From contig QIAP01000059.1 of NCBI GenBank assembly GCA_003225075.1, positions 1 through 37,086 of the forward strand: 37,086 bases of DNA, given 5' to 3'. The stretch is from Acidobacteriota bacterium. Lineage in GTDB: Bacteria; Acidobacteriota; Terriglobia; Terriglobales; Acidobacteriaceae. Under the pieces are notes generated by a model that worked only from the letters and a program-made list of their open reading frames with translations, did no database searches and was not told the DNA's origin. A program made the position numbers and the translations under genes. The first letter of the stretch is position 1. Every line of letters starts with the position of its first letter. Below are positions 1-7,819 of this stretch, one piece after another.

Positions 1-352
1 CACAGCGTGACATTCTAGTGCCCGGATGGCACGCGTTCCCTTCGTGCGCGATGGGGTGCATATTCGCTCATGAAGCTTAGGGGTTATGTTGGCTCTGGCT
101 GCGTCAGCTTATTACCCAGCTCGTCGATATGAACCTATGCATCCGGTTTAGATGACTCCGAACTCGTCGACCGGAAGAAATCCTGATTAACCTCCACTCA
201 ACGTGAGAGTCAAGGAAAGCGTCAGTGACGCTGCAGATCGACACTGTGTCGCATTGCGGGGCAGGGTGGATGTCAAGCTATCCGCGAAAAGGCAACTTTC
301 ACCTGCCATCGCATCCATTCGGTCTTTCTGATAGAAGTCTTTTCATTCCCAT
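1..352. other. Gene-free stretch at window start
   Basis: I see no convincing gene here on either strand. It lies downstream of the minus-strand terminase-like gene, where a large-terminase gene would be expected in a complete phage, and none is visible. The short frames that enter the stretch overlap the terminase-like gene in other frames and resemble no family. It could be decayed element DNA. Confidence 0.4.
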
Positions 353-802
353 CTATTCTGTCTCGTCGTTCGACATTCTTTGCTTGATGCGCGCGCTCAC
401 CTTGTCGCAGATCGCCGCGACTTCCATCGGCGGCATGTTGCGGAACTGGTCTCTCATTGCGTCGCTGTTGAGATTCTCCGTGTGGACTTCGACGGGTTTG
501 TCGCCCCATTCGTCATCATGCTTGCGAAGGAACTCGAACGCACGCGCCGGATCGGTCTTGACGCGAGAGATGTAGAGTTTCTTCGCAGCGCGCCGGGTAC
601 GACTCTTGCCGCGAAGCCAATCGTTATGAAAATTATTTAGAATCGTGCTGACACTACAGCCGCATTCGTCCGCAGTCTCTTGAAGAGTGTAATAATTCTG
701 CCCGCATTCAAAGACTTTTTGAGAATCTATCTCGAGACGCGGACGTCCTGGCCCACGCGATACTTTCTCACGACGCTTCTTGTAATCTTTGCGCTCAGCC
801 AT
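353..802 (-). CDS. Phage terminase small subunit-like HTH protein
   Basis: A 149-residue basic protein. The N-terminus carries an AT-hook-like GPGRPRLE stretch. It is followed at about residues 38-60 by a helix-turn-helix (YTLQETADECGCSVSTILNN). The second half has the pattern ARAFEFLRKHDDEWGDKPVE, which resembles the linker after the HTH in phage terminase small subunits, proteins that recognise packaging-site DNA. I start it at the ATG at 802 because AGGAG lies nine bases upstream; a TTG one codon earlier is also possible. No large terminase, portal or capsid gene is visible nearby, so it may be a phage remnant or an element-specific DNA-binding regulator. The family call is from pattern memory and is moderate. 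Confidence 0.6.
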   Translation of the reverse strand: MAERKDYKKRREKVSRGPGRPRLEIDSQKVFECGQNYYTLQETADECGCSVSTILNNFHNDWLRGKSRTRRAAKKLYISRVKTDPARAFEFLRKHDDEWGDKPVEVHTENLNSDAMRDQFRNMPPMEVAAICDKVSARIKQRMSNDETE

Positions 803-1128
803 CAATCCACACTCCTGCTGGACTTATAAATCCCCACTATGCCTTTGCGGGCGGTAACTTGTAAGTCCCGCCCGCCTTGGGTTGATTGAGTGTGTACCCA
901 CTGTCCCGGCAAGGACGACTTCCTCCACGTGGGAGAAACTTGTGACAATCGTTTCATTGCAACTTTCTCTCTAGCCATGACTTTCCCTTGCCCGTCCCTT
1001 GAGTGGTTGACTGATTGACTTGTGTACTCGGAACCAGATCGTGAGGACAGACCTGTTTTCCCAGACTAATATCCTGCGCACTACAGAGTAAGGAGCCGGT
1101 CCCAGTGTGTCGCCGACTTCAACGCTGG
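803..1128. other. Intergenic stretch between integrase and terminase-like gene
   Basis: About 325 bases with no supportable gene. It contains a GC-rich inverted repeat (847-875). It also contains two loosely similar segments, GATTGAGTGTGTAC near 884 and GATTGACTTGTGTAC near 1013, which differ by a small indel. Transcription of the integrase runs into this region, and transcription of the terminase-like gene would start at its left edge. Confidence 0.4.
847..875. repeat. GC-rich inverted repeat
   Basis: GCGGGCGG (847-854) and CCGCCCGC (868-875) are perfect complements separated by 13 bases. The loop contains a second short palindrome, ACTTGTAAGT. It lies 45 bases upstream of the terminase-like start and downstream of the integrase. 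It could be an operator or an RNA hairpin. No T-tract follows on either strand, so it is not a standard intrinsic terminator. Confidence 0.45.
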
Positions 1129-2406
1129 TCATACGTCGGCAAAATACACGATCTGAAAGCCGGTCGCGGCGTCTCGGGGGGCCCCATTAGCGTGGCACCA
1201 CTCAGCAAAATACCGACCGCGCCGGCTTGCATTTGGGCGATCGTAATCGCCCAGATTAAGCCAAAAAGGCACATGCGCGATCGTTCGCGTTAAGGTCTCA
1301 TTGACACGTCGAATCGGAGGAGGCAGTTTCTTCTGATCGACGATTTTTGCGTAAATCTCCGTCGTGCCAATGTGACGGTGTCCGAGTAGCTTTGAAAGCG
1401 TATAAACGTCTATACCGCTTGTGAGGCTCAATGTGGCAAACGTGTGCCGGCCACAGTGGAACGAAATTTTCTTAGTGATGCCAGCTTTCTTGACCCAACG
1501 CTGGAGTGCCTTGTCAGTAGTCTGCTGTGCACCGAGTTGGAAAACTAGATCGGGGTCAAGCGGAAACTTGCTGCGTGACACTGGCAGCGCTGGGGACAGT
1601 TGGTGTTTTAAAATGGCCACTGCTTGGGCGCACAGAGGCACCACAATCGGAGTTCCGGTTTTCGTTTGCCGAAATTCCAAAGCGTAAAGACCATTCAATT
1701 GCCGAACATGGCTTGCTCTAAGCGACTCTATGTCGGAATAGCGCAATCCCGAGAAGCAAGAAAACAGAAACGCCGCTTTCGTTTCTGCATTGCTGCATTT
1801 GGTATCGGCCAACTGCCGCAACTCGTCCAAGCTTAGGAAGGCCCTTTCCGTGGCCTGCTTCCTGATGGTTACGTTCACAGCCGGATTCTTTGTAAGGATG
1901 CCATCGTTCATCGCCTGCCGACAGGCAGTCTTGATCCGAGCCAAATAAACCGCAGCAGAATTGACGCCTATCCGGGCCAGGAGATATTCGTGAAATGCTT
2001 GCACGGTGGAGTGGTTGAGAGAGGAGAACGCCAAACGTCCGCCGCAGAACGTCGTAAAATGTTCGAGCGCTTTCCGCCAGACCTCTCGAGTATTGTGCGC
2101 GTGCTTGGTGTCCGCCAGTTTCCGACAATACTCGATGAAATCTGCCCGTTGGCGGGTGAGGGTTGCAAACCCGTGCTCATCACCTATCAGTTCCAGTGTC
2201 CGCTTGGAAGCGATCGCCTCTGCCACGCGGAATGTTTCCCGATCCGCGGCCCAGTTTCCCGTGAGATAGAGGTTCAAATATTCAAGCTGCCGCCGGCCGC
2301 GAGAGTAAAGGTCCAGATAGACGGTTTGCGTTTTACCGTCCCGCAGAAGGCGCGATCTGACCTTGATAGACAGAGCGAAGCAACAAATGTACAACAAAGT
2401 TTGCAC
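1129..2406 (-). CDS. Tyrosine recombinase / integrase
   Basis: Site-specific recombinase that cuts and rejoins DNA through a 3'-phosphotyrosyl intermediate. The N-terminus (about 12-55, SIKVRSRLLRDGK...YLDLYSRG) resembles the arm-type DNA-binding domain common in Bacteroidetes-type integrases. A SAM-like core-binding domain follows (about 80-170), then the catalytic domain. Visible catalytic residues are Arg222 (SGLRYSDIE), Lys249 (QTKTG), His317 and Arg320 (HCGRH), His343 (LGHRHIG) and Tyr352 (TTEIYAKI), so the enzyme looks intact. It carries about 73 residues after the tyrosine, more than usual. The annotated start is a GTG at 2406 with no clear ribosome binding site; in-frame TTG codons a few residues later are alternatives. 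A tRNA-like fragment lies about 105 bases upstream, the usual setting of an integrase beside its attachment site. Confidence 0.93.
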   Translation of the reverse strand: MQTLLYICCFALSIKVRSRLLRDGKTQTVYLDLYSRGRRQLEYLNLYLTGNWAADRETFRVAEAIASKRTLELIGDEHGFATLTRQRADFIEYCRKLADTKHAHNTREVWRKALEHFTTFCGGRLAFSSLNHSTVQAFHEYLLARIGVNSAAVYLARIKTACRQAMNDGILTKNPAVNVTIRKQATERAFLSLDELRQLADTKCSNAETKAAFLFSCFSGLRYSDIESLRASHVRQLNGLYALEFRQTKTGTPIVVPLCAQAVAILKHQLSPALPVSRSKFPLDPDLVFQLGAQQTTDKALQRWVKKAGITKKISFHCGRHTFATLSLTSGIDVYTLSKLLGHRHIGTTEIYAKIVDQKKLPPPIRRVNETLTRTIAHVPFWLNLGDYDRPNASRRGRYFAEWCHANGAPRDAATGFQIVYFADV

Positions 2407-2762
2407 AAAATGAGTAGCTTAAAACAGGAAAGAGCAGAAAATGTTGCGGATATGTTGTTGAAACTTAGCTTCTATTTGCGGGTGTTTCTTCTTGTTTACG
2501 GGAAAGGATTACTACCGCTGAACTACTCCCGCTCTACACTCGCTCTCGAGCCAACCACGGTAGATTAACATCCGCGCGAAGCTGGTTACAACCGCCGGCA
2601 GTTTCCTTGTCTAGAACATAACCATCACCCACCCTCTGCGTTTCGTTGAGCGACTCGGCGAAAAGCCTTGCGTCCAGTCTGTTTTCTCCTGCGGCAAACT
2701 GGTAGCATCTTGCGTCACGGATTTTGCTTCCTGACTTGAAAACATTCGAAGGAGAAACCAGC
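2407..2762. other. Intergenic region between integrase and amidase
   Basis: The stretch separates the divergently transcribed integrase and amidase genes. It probably marks the junction between element and chromosome. Its left half holds the tRNA-Gly 5'-end match (2512-2532, minus strand). The right half leads into the amidase and ends with its ribosome binding site (AAGGAG, about 2750). I see no riboswitch or other RNA gene. Confidence 0.4.
2512..2532 (-). tRNA. Truncated tRNA-Gly 5' end, possible attachment-site relic
   Basis: On the minus strand, from 2532 downward, the sequence reads GCGGGAG, TA, GTTC, AGCGGTAG. These are the acceptor 5' strand, positions 8-9, the D-stem 5' strand and the D-loop of a typical bacterial tRNA-Gly. 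The match then stops: the next bases are TAATCC, where a D-stem closing GAAC would be expected, and no anticodon or T-arm follows. It is therefore not a functional tRNA. Its place just upstream of an integrase suggests an attachment-site scar or element boundary. The tRNA assignment is from memory of canonical sequences, and a chance match of 21 bases cannot be fully excluded. Confidence 0.42.
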
Positions 2763-4442
2763 TTGAGCCCAAAGGATGGCGATCCAGTTTCCGGCCGTAG
2801 ACGGTTTTTGCAAGCCAGTTTCTTAACTGGAGTGGGCGCTGCCGTGTATCCCGTGCAGGTCGCGGGACGAGAGGTCGCACCGGCGCCGGCTGCTGTGCCG
2901 GAATCGTCCACATTTGAATTGAACGAGATCACAATTCGCGAACTACAGGACGGGATGAAGTCGGGCCGATTCACGGCGCGCTCGATTGCAGAACAATACC
3001 TGGCGCGAATTGAATCTATGGATCGGCCGGACAAGGATAAATCGGGCAACGATAGGCGGCGGCCGGCGGTGAACAGCTTGCTCGAACTGAATCCGGACGC
3101 GCTGGCGATTGCGGACGGACTCGACCAAGAACGCAAACAAAAAGGGCCGCGAGGTCCGCTGCATGGGATTCCAGTTCTGATTAAAGACAATCTCGATACG
3201 TCGGACAAGATGAATACCACGGCAGGTTCGCTGGCGCTGATGGGAGCAAGGCCGCCCAAGGATTCCTTTATGGCGCGAAAGCTACGCGAGGCGGGCGCAG
3301 TCATTTTGGGGAAGACCAATTTGAGCGAGTGGGCCAATATCCGGTCGAGCCACTCGACAAGCGGTTGGAGCGGGCGCGGTGGACAGACGAAGAATCCCTA
3401 CGTGCTAGATCGGAATCCTTGTGGCTCGAGTTCCGGATCGGGCGCGGCAGTTGCGGCGAACTTCTGCACGGTCGCGATTGGAACCGAGACCGACGGCTCG
3501 ATTGTATGTCCGTCGTCGGCCAATGGAATTGTTGGAATAAAGCCTACCGTGGGCCTGACCAGCCGCGCGGGGATCATTCCAATATCGCACAGCCAGGATG
3601 GTGCCGGACCCATGGCACGTACCGTCAGTGACGCAGCGATCTTGCTGGGCGCGCTCGCTGGTGTGGATCCCGACGACAGCGCAACCGCCGGGAGTCAGGG
3701 TAAATCCTATACCGATTACACTCGCTTTCTTGATCCCAACGGACTGAAGGGCACAAAGATTGGTGTGGTGCGAAAGTACTGTGGCTTTCACGATGGTGTG
3801 GACGCACTGATGAACACAGCAATCGAAGAGATGAAGAGGGCGGGCGCGACTGTTGTGGACCCGGCAGATATCGCGACGATCGGAAAATTTGATGAGTCCG
3901 AGTTGCTGGTGTTCTTATACGAACTAAAGGCCGACCTGAATAATTACCTGGCGCGGTTGGGGCCCGCTGCTCCGGTACACACCTTGAAGGACATCATTGA
4001 CTTCAACGAGCGGAACAAAGAGAAAGAGATGCCCTACTTCGGGCAAGACCTTTTTCTGAAAGCCGAGGCCAAGGGACCGCTGACAACCAAAGAGTATCTG
4101 GACGCGCTGGAAAAGAACCACCAACTTTCGCGTACACAGGGCATTGACGCGATCATGGATCAATTTCAATTGGATGCGTTGGTGGCGCCAACAGGTGGAC
4201 CAGCGTGGATCACGGACCTGGTGGATGGCGATCATTTTGCCGGTGGGAGTTCGAGTGCGGCGGCGGTGGCAGGGTATCCAAATATCAATGTGCCGGCGGG
4301 ATTCTTTTTTGGATTGCCGGTAGGGATCTCATTTTTTGGGCGAGCATGGAGCGAGCCCACCTTGATCAAGCTGGCATACTCATTTGAACAGGCGACGAAG
4401 TTTCGTAAGCCGCCGCAGTTTTTGCCTAGGGTGGAGGTGTAG
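2763..4442 (+). CDS. Tat-exported amidase (amidase signature family)
   Basis: A 559-residue hydrolase of the amidase signature family, which cleaves carboxamide bonds with a Ser-cisSer-Lys triad. The triad is visible: Lys141 (PVLIKDNLD), Ser222 (CGSSSGSG) and Ser246 (GTETDGSIVCPS). The N-terminus has a twin-arginine signal (RRRFLQ, then a hydrophobic stretch to about residue 35), so it should be exported folded to the periplasm. I place the start at a TTG (2763) because GGAG lies eight bases before it; the frame is also open further upstream from 2724. The substrate is unknown. Relatives include peptide amidases and cyclic-amide hydrolases, and the absence of GatB/GatC partners argues against a tRNA amidotransferase GatA role. 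It converges with the phosphoesterase gene. Confidence 0.92.
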   Translation: MSPKDGDPVSGRRRFLQASFLTGVGAAVYPVQVAGREVAPAPAAVPESSTFELNEITIRELQDGMKSGRFTARSIAEQYLARIESMDRPDKDKSGNDRRRPAVNSLLELNPDALAIADGLDQERKQKGPRGPLHGIPVLIKDNLDTSDKMNTTAGSLALMGARPPKDSFMARKLREAGAVILGKTNLSEWANIRSSHSTSGWSGRGGQTKNPYVLDRNPCGSSSGSGAAVAANFCTVAIGTETDGSIVCPSSANGIVGIKPTVGLTSRAGIIPISHSQDGAGPMARTVSDAAILLGALAGVDPDDSATAGSQGKSYTDYTRFLDPNGLKGTKIGVVRKYCGFHDGVDALMNTAIEEMKRAGATVVDPADIATIGKFDESELLVFLYELKADLNNYLARLGPAAPVHTLKDIIDFNERNKEKEMPYFGQDLFLKAEAKGPLTTKEYLDALEKNHQLSRTQGIDAIMDQFQLDALVAPTGGPAWITDLVDGDHFAGGSSSAAAVAGYPNINVPAGFFFGLPVGISFFGRAWSEPTLIKLAYSFEQATKFRKPPQFLPRVEV

Positions 4443-4459
4443 GCCCCGCAGGCAAAAAC

Positions 4460-4491
4460 CCAGGCGCGTCGTGGCTCTGACGCGGGCCTGG
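4460..4491. terminator. Hairpin between convergent genes, possible terminator
   Basis: CCAGGC-GCGTC (4460-4470) pairs with GACGC (4479-4483) and GCCTGG (4486-4491), with an eight-base loop and a two-base bulge. It lies just after the amidase stop and before the end of the opposing phosphoesterase gene, where a shared terminator would be useful. No T-rich tail follows on the plus strand, so the call is tentative. Confidence 0.35.
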
Positions 4492-4561
4492 AAGACCCGC
4501 TCTTCCGCGGTAGGGTGGCACGGTAGCGCGGGCTCTTACTAACCTGAGGACTGATTCCAAA

Positions 4562-7408
4562 TTAATCGGGCTCTTTGCTTTCACTGCTCGCAGGACTGAT
4601 TGCCTGACGCGATGGAGGCAGGGGAATCGCGCCTTTGCTGTCACGCCAGAGGATGGCGTTCACGCGCTTGGCGTTGGCCGCATCGGGGCGGGAGAAATCC
4701 ATCCGTGACGACTCTTGCGCCCCGAGACCTTTCTTCGGATTGATCTGGTAGATCAAATTATTGTCACGGTTGCGGTAATCGGCGGCATAGGGAGCTTGCG
4801 CTCCGGGACCGGAAAAGAGTGGCGCCATGACTGGGGCGTATGCGTCGTTCTGGTTCATCGGCGGGAGACCTAGTAATTCTTCGACGGTGTGAATCATGTT
4901 TACCGTGCTGTAGAAGCGATGGTCCACGAACGGCTGCTCAGCCGAGCCGGGAGAATATTTGGTGATGACGAACGCGATGGAACGATGCGCGTCCACGTGG
5001 TCAGCTCCGTCCTGAGCATCGTCCTCGAGAACCAGGATGGCAGTGTCGTCCCAATAGGGGCTGTGGGAGACGGCTTCGACCACGCGGCCGAGTGCAAGGT
5101 CGTTATCGGCTACGGAGGCTGCCGGGCGGGGCATCGCGGGGTGAGTAGCGGCAGTATGGTCATCGGGCAGGTAGAGGAAGACGAAATTGGGCAGCTTAGT
5201 TCCCTTGTCCGTCTTGCGAGCCAGAACGAAGCCGCCGAATTCGTTGAGGAACTCGTCGGCTCGCAACTGGTCGGGAAAGTCGAGTTGGAAGTCGGGATAC
5301 AAAGGATCAAAGTGATCGCGCAGCGCGGCTTTGGTGGGCTTCATACGCTTCAACACCGGGATGGGCCACGGCCAGGGACTCGGCGAACCGTGCGGCTGGC
5401 CGAGATGAGATGGCAACGGATCGCTTTTGCGAATTTGGGTTTGTGCGCAGGAGGCCGAAAACGGAGAAGGCGTCCCCTCCTGCGGAGAGCCGGCCGTAAT
5501 TTTCTTGTTGCACCATTCGGCCAGCACGAACTCACCGTAATCGCGATAGCTGAGGCCGTGGCGGGCAACGTTGTCCCAAAGGTATCCGGTAGCGGGATCG
5601 TCGATGTCGGGCAGGTGGTAGTCGAGCATGTACTCGTCGCTCACGGTTCCCTGGTAGTCGTAAATGCGTTCTTTGCTGCGATAGCCTATTTGCCAGGTCT
5701 TCTCGTTGTAATCGGTGGTGATGGCAGCTGTGGACCAGAGATGTCCATCGCCTGAGACTTCCCCACTGTCGTAAAAGTTGTCGAGCACGCCGAATTGCAA
5801 CGCCAGTTTGTGCTCGTTGGGCGTGATATCGGCGCCGTACATCGTGAGCGACGGATCGCCATCGCCAACTTTGCGATTGCCGGATTTGAGGTCGCCAAGC
5901 ACCTGATCGTAGGTGCGGTTTTCCTTGAGCACGTAGATCACATGCCGAATCGGATTAGTGCCTGCGGCAAAGGTGATCTTGCTGGGGTCGGAATGCAGAT
6001 TAAAGAGATTGTCCTGCTCGACCTGGTGGGTGAAATCGGCGAGATTGCCCGAGATGTCATGAATCCCAAGGCGTGCGATTGAGCCACCAATCAAGGTGGC
6101 AATATATGGATGAACGCGGCGCCTACGCTCATTCCTCAATTTACTGATACCGCTATTGGGGCCGCTTCCCTGCCCCTTGGCAGTAGCGATCAGTAGATCA
6201 TCGCCGGTTATTGCAAGCGCGCTCGGATACCATTCGGTAGGGATAAAGCCCAGGGCCCTTACTTCGATCGGCTCCGTTGCTTGGCTGGCCGCAAGAGTGA
6301 AATTTAAACTGTCGAAGACGGCAACGGCATTGATGGAGGCGTCCGCCACAAAAAGCCGTGATCCGTCGGCGGAGAGTGCCATGGCGTTCGGCGAGGTTCC
6401 AGGATAATTCTGCCCGAGCACAGTCGTATCAAGCAGTCGCGTGATCTGGCCGGATGAGGTAGCGACTACAGCGACTCGATCTGCGTTGGATAATGCTACG
6501 TACAACAGGCCTTCATCTGGACTGAGCAATAGCGCTGTGGGATGCGAGCCCGGCGCGATGGGATCCTTCGTCTGAAGCAGCGAAATCCAGCGACTGACAG
6601 TACCCTTCTCAAGGTCGAGTTCGGCGACTCGTGAGGCATTCCACAGGCTACACCAGGCGCGTTTGCCGTCACGCGTTGCAATGACGGTGTAGGGGAACGT
6701 AGAAGGCACCAGATTACTGGCACTAAGATCGAAAGCGTGAATTACACGGCCATCCTTGGGATCGAGAAGCACCGCGTTGTCGGATAGATTATTGGCCACC
6801 AGCAGCTTTTCACTTCTCCCGCTTTGAACGAGCACAAGTCCGGCGGGATATGGGATTGCCGTTTCGGCGGAAGTTTTGCGCAAGCCGAAAGCAACTTTTT
6901 TGTGAGCCGCGAGTTTCTGCGGTGGAATCTTAATGAACCTCTCGGGAGCAACATTGCCATCATGAAAACTGTAAACCGCAATGCCGTTGCCGAGATCGCC
7001 TGACTTTTCCCCAATCGGATCGGTAATTGAGCCAACCGAGACGTAGAGATGATGTCCGTCCGCGCTGAACGTCATTCCCAGGAAATAACTCTGGTGAGCG
7101 TCTTCGGGAAAGCGGCCATCGGGAAAGTCGGCGATCTGATTCGTCTTGAGATCCAGAACGGCCATCGATTGGCGTGCGCCGCTTTCTTGGGTGCCGTAGC
7201 CGTTGTTCAGGAGAGCCGCATAATGGCGATCGGGACTTAGGGCGATGTTTGCGGGAAAGCTATTCAGGGTACCGAGCCTGCCCGGCACAGGCACGGTTAG
7301 CTGTTTGCTGGTGGGAAGCTCTATCTGCCTCTGCTGAGGACGCTGCTGCGCCCACAGCAGGGCGGCGACGGCGATAGATACGAGAAGAAGACAAAAAGCA
7401 GGCTTCAT
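4562..7408 (-). CDS. Exported beta-propeller phosphoesterase
   Basis: A 948-residue two-domain secreted protein. The signal peptide (MKPAFCLLLVSIAVAALLWA) fixes the likely start at 7408, although the frame is open to 7525. Residues about 50-430 form a YncE-like seven-bladed propeller, with repeated motifs such as LSPDRHYAAL, FSADGHHLYVSV and LSADGSRLFVAD. From about residue 480 a phosphoesterase domain of the alkaline-phosphatase superfamily begins. VLKENRTYDQVLGD (about 495) carries the probable nucleophile Thr, GVLDNFYDSGEVSGDGHLWS follows, and VLEDDAQDGADHVDAHR (about 795) supplies metal ligands. The family includes acid phosphatases and phospholipase C-like enzymes. The true substrate is unknown. 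Periplasmic or extracellular location is expected. Confidence 0.9.
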   Translation of the reverse strand: MKPAFCLLLVSIAVAALLWAQQRPQQRQIELPTSKQLTVPVPGRLGTLNSFPANIALSPDRHYAALLNNGYGTQESGARQSMAVLDLKTNQIADFPDGRFPEDAHQSYFLGMTFSADGHHLYVSVGSITDPIGEKSGDLGNGIAVYSFHDGNVAPERFIKIPPQKLAAHKKVAFGLRKTSAETAIPYPAGLVLVQSGRSEKLLVANNLSDNAVLLDPKDGRVIHAFDLSASNLVPSTFPYTVIATRDGKRAWCSLWNASRVAELDLEKGTVSRWISLLQTKDPIAPGSHPTALLLSPDEGLLYVALSNADRVAVVATSSGQITRLLDTTVLGQNYPGTSPNAMALSADGSRLFVADASINAVAVFDSLNFTLAASQATEPIEVRALGFIPTEWYPSALAITGDDLLIATAKGQGSGPNSGISKLRNERRRRVHPYIATLIGGSIARLGIHDISGNLADFTHQVEQDNLFNLHSDPSKITFAAGTNPIRHVIYVLKENRTYDQVLGDLKSGNRKVGDGDPSLTMYGADITPNEHKLALQFGVLDNFYDSGEVSGDGHLWSTAAITTDYNEKTWQIGYRSKERIYDYQGTVSDEYMLDYHLPDIDDPATGYLWDNVARHGLSYRDYGEFVLAEWCNKKITAGSPQEGTPSPFSASCAQTQIRKSDPLPSHLGQPHGSPSPWPWPIPVLKRMKPTKAALRDHFDPLYPDFQLDFPDQLRADEFLNEFGGFVLARKTDKGTKLPNFVFLYLPDDHTAATHPAMPRPAASVADNDLALGRVVEAVSHSPYWDDTAILVLEDDAQDGADHVDAHRSIAFVITKYSPGSAEQPFVDHRFYSTVNMIHTVEELLGLPPMNQNDAYAPVMAPLFSGPGAQAPYAADYRNRDNNLIYQINPKKGLGAQESSRMDFSRPDAANAKRVNAILWRDSKGAIPLPPSRQAISPASSESKEPD

Positions 7409-7819
7409 GACCGGCTCACTGTTGACCCGCTCAACTTGTAACATCCCGTGACCGCTGCGGGAAAGGGGGAAGACTACGGGTCGTAAGCTCCCGAACTGGG
7501 CTGCCGCGACGCAGCGAAAGAACACTATTTCAGTCTCAGTGGTCTGTGGATATCGCAGCCGAAAACATCGCCTTTGGTTAGGAATTCACACGATACTCTG
7601 TTTGTAATTTACTAAGACACAAAGAGTTAACTGATCGGCCGGGGAACGCAGCGGAAAAAAGACTGGTTTTCAACAGGGGAAGCCGGGTTGAGACCCTGGT
7701 TGTGATGTTAAAATAAGTCCTCTCGTTGAGGGCGTTTAGTAAACCAGGCGAATGTCCTCTTTCTGTTTGCGTTTTTCTGGACAACTCTGTATTGTGCAAT
7801 TCCCCTCCCCGGGTCAGCT
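7409..7819. other. Divergent intergenic region
   Basis: About 410 bases separate the phosphoesterase (minus) from the CHAD gene (plus) and should hold both promoters. A plausible plus-strand promoter is listed separately. An unlikely minus-strand frame crosses 7578-7799 without family resemblance or a good start. No RNA gene was recognised. Confidence 0.4.
7767..7795 (+). promoter_or_regulatory. Possible sigma-70 promoter for CHAD gene
   Basis: TTGCGT (7767-7772) and TATTGT (7790-7795) are separated by exactly 17 bases, placing a start point near 7802, about 18 bases before the CHAD ATG. The -35 box matches consensus in three positions and the -10 box in four, so this is only a candidate. 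Confidence 0.28.

Noticed and set aside
847-875. Intrinsic terminator for the integrase
   Set aside because: The stem is strong, but no T-rich tail follows on either strand.
880-1030. Near-repeat GATTGAGTGTGTAC / GATTGACTTGTGTAC as attachment-site copies
   Set aside because: The similarity is short and interrupted by an indel, so it does not rise above chance.
2534-3337. Minus-strand open frame opposite the amidase
   Set aside because: It overlaps the signal peptide and catalytic Lys region of a clear amidase and shows low-complexity Ser/Arg-rich sequence.
4889-5755. Long plus-strand open frame (288 codons) opposite the phosphoesterase
   Set aside because: It is antisense to a well-supported gene in a GC-rich region, lacks a family resemblance, and arises from codon bias.
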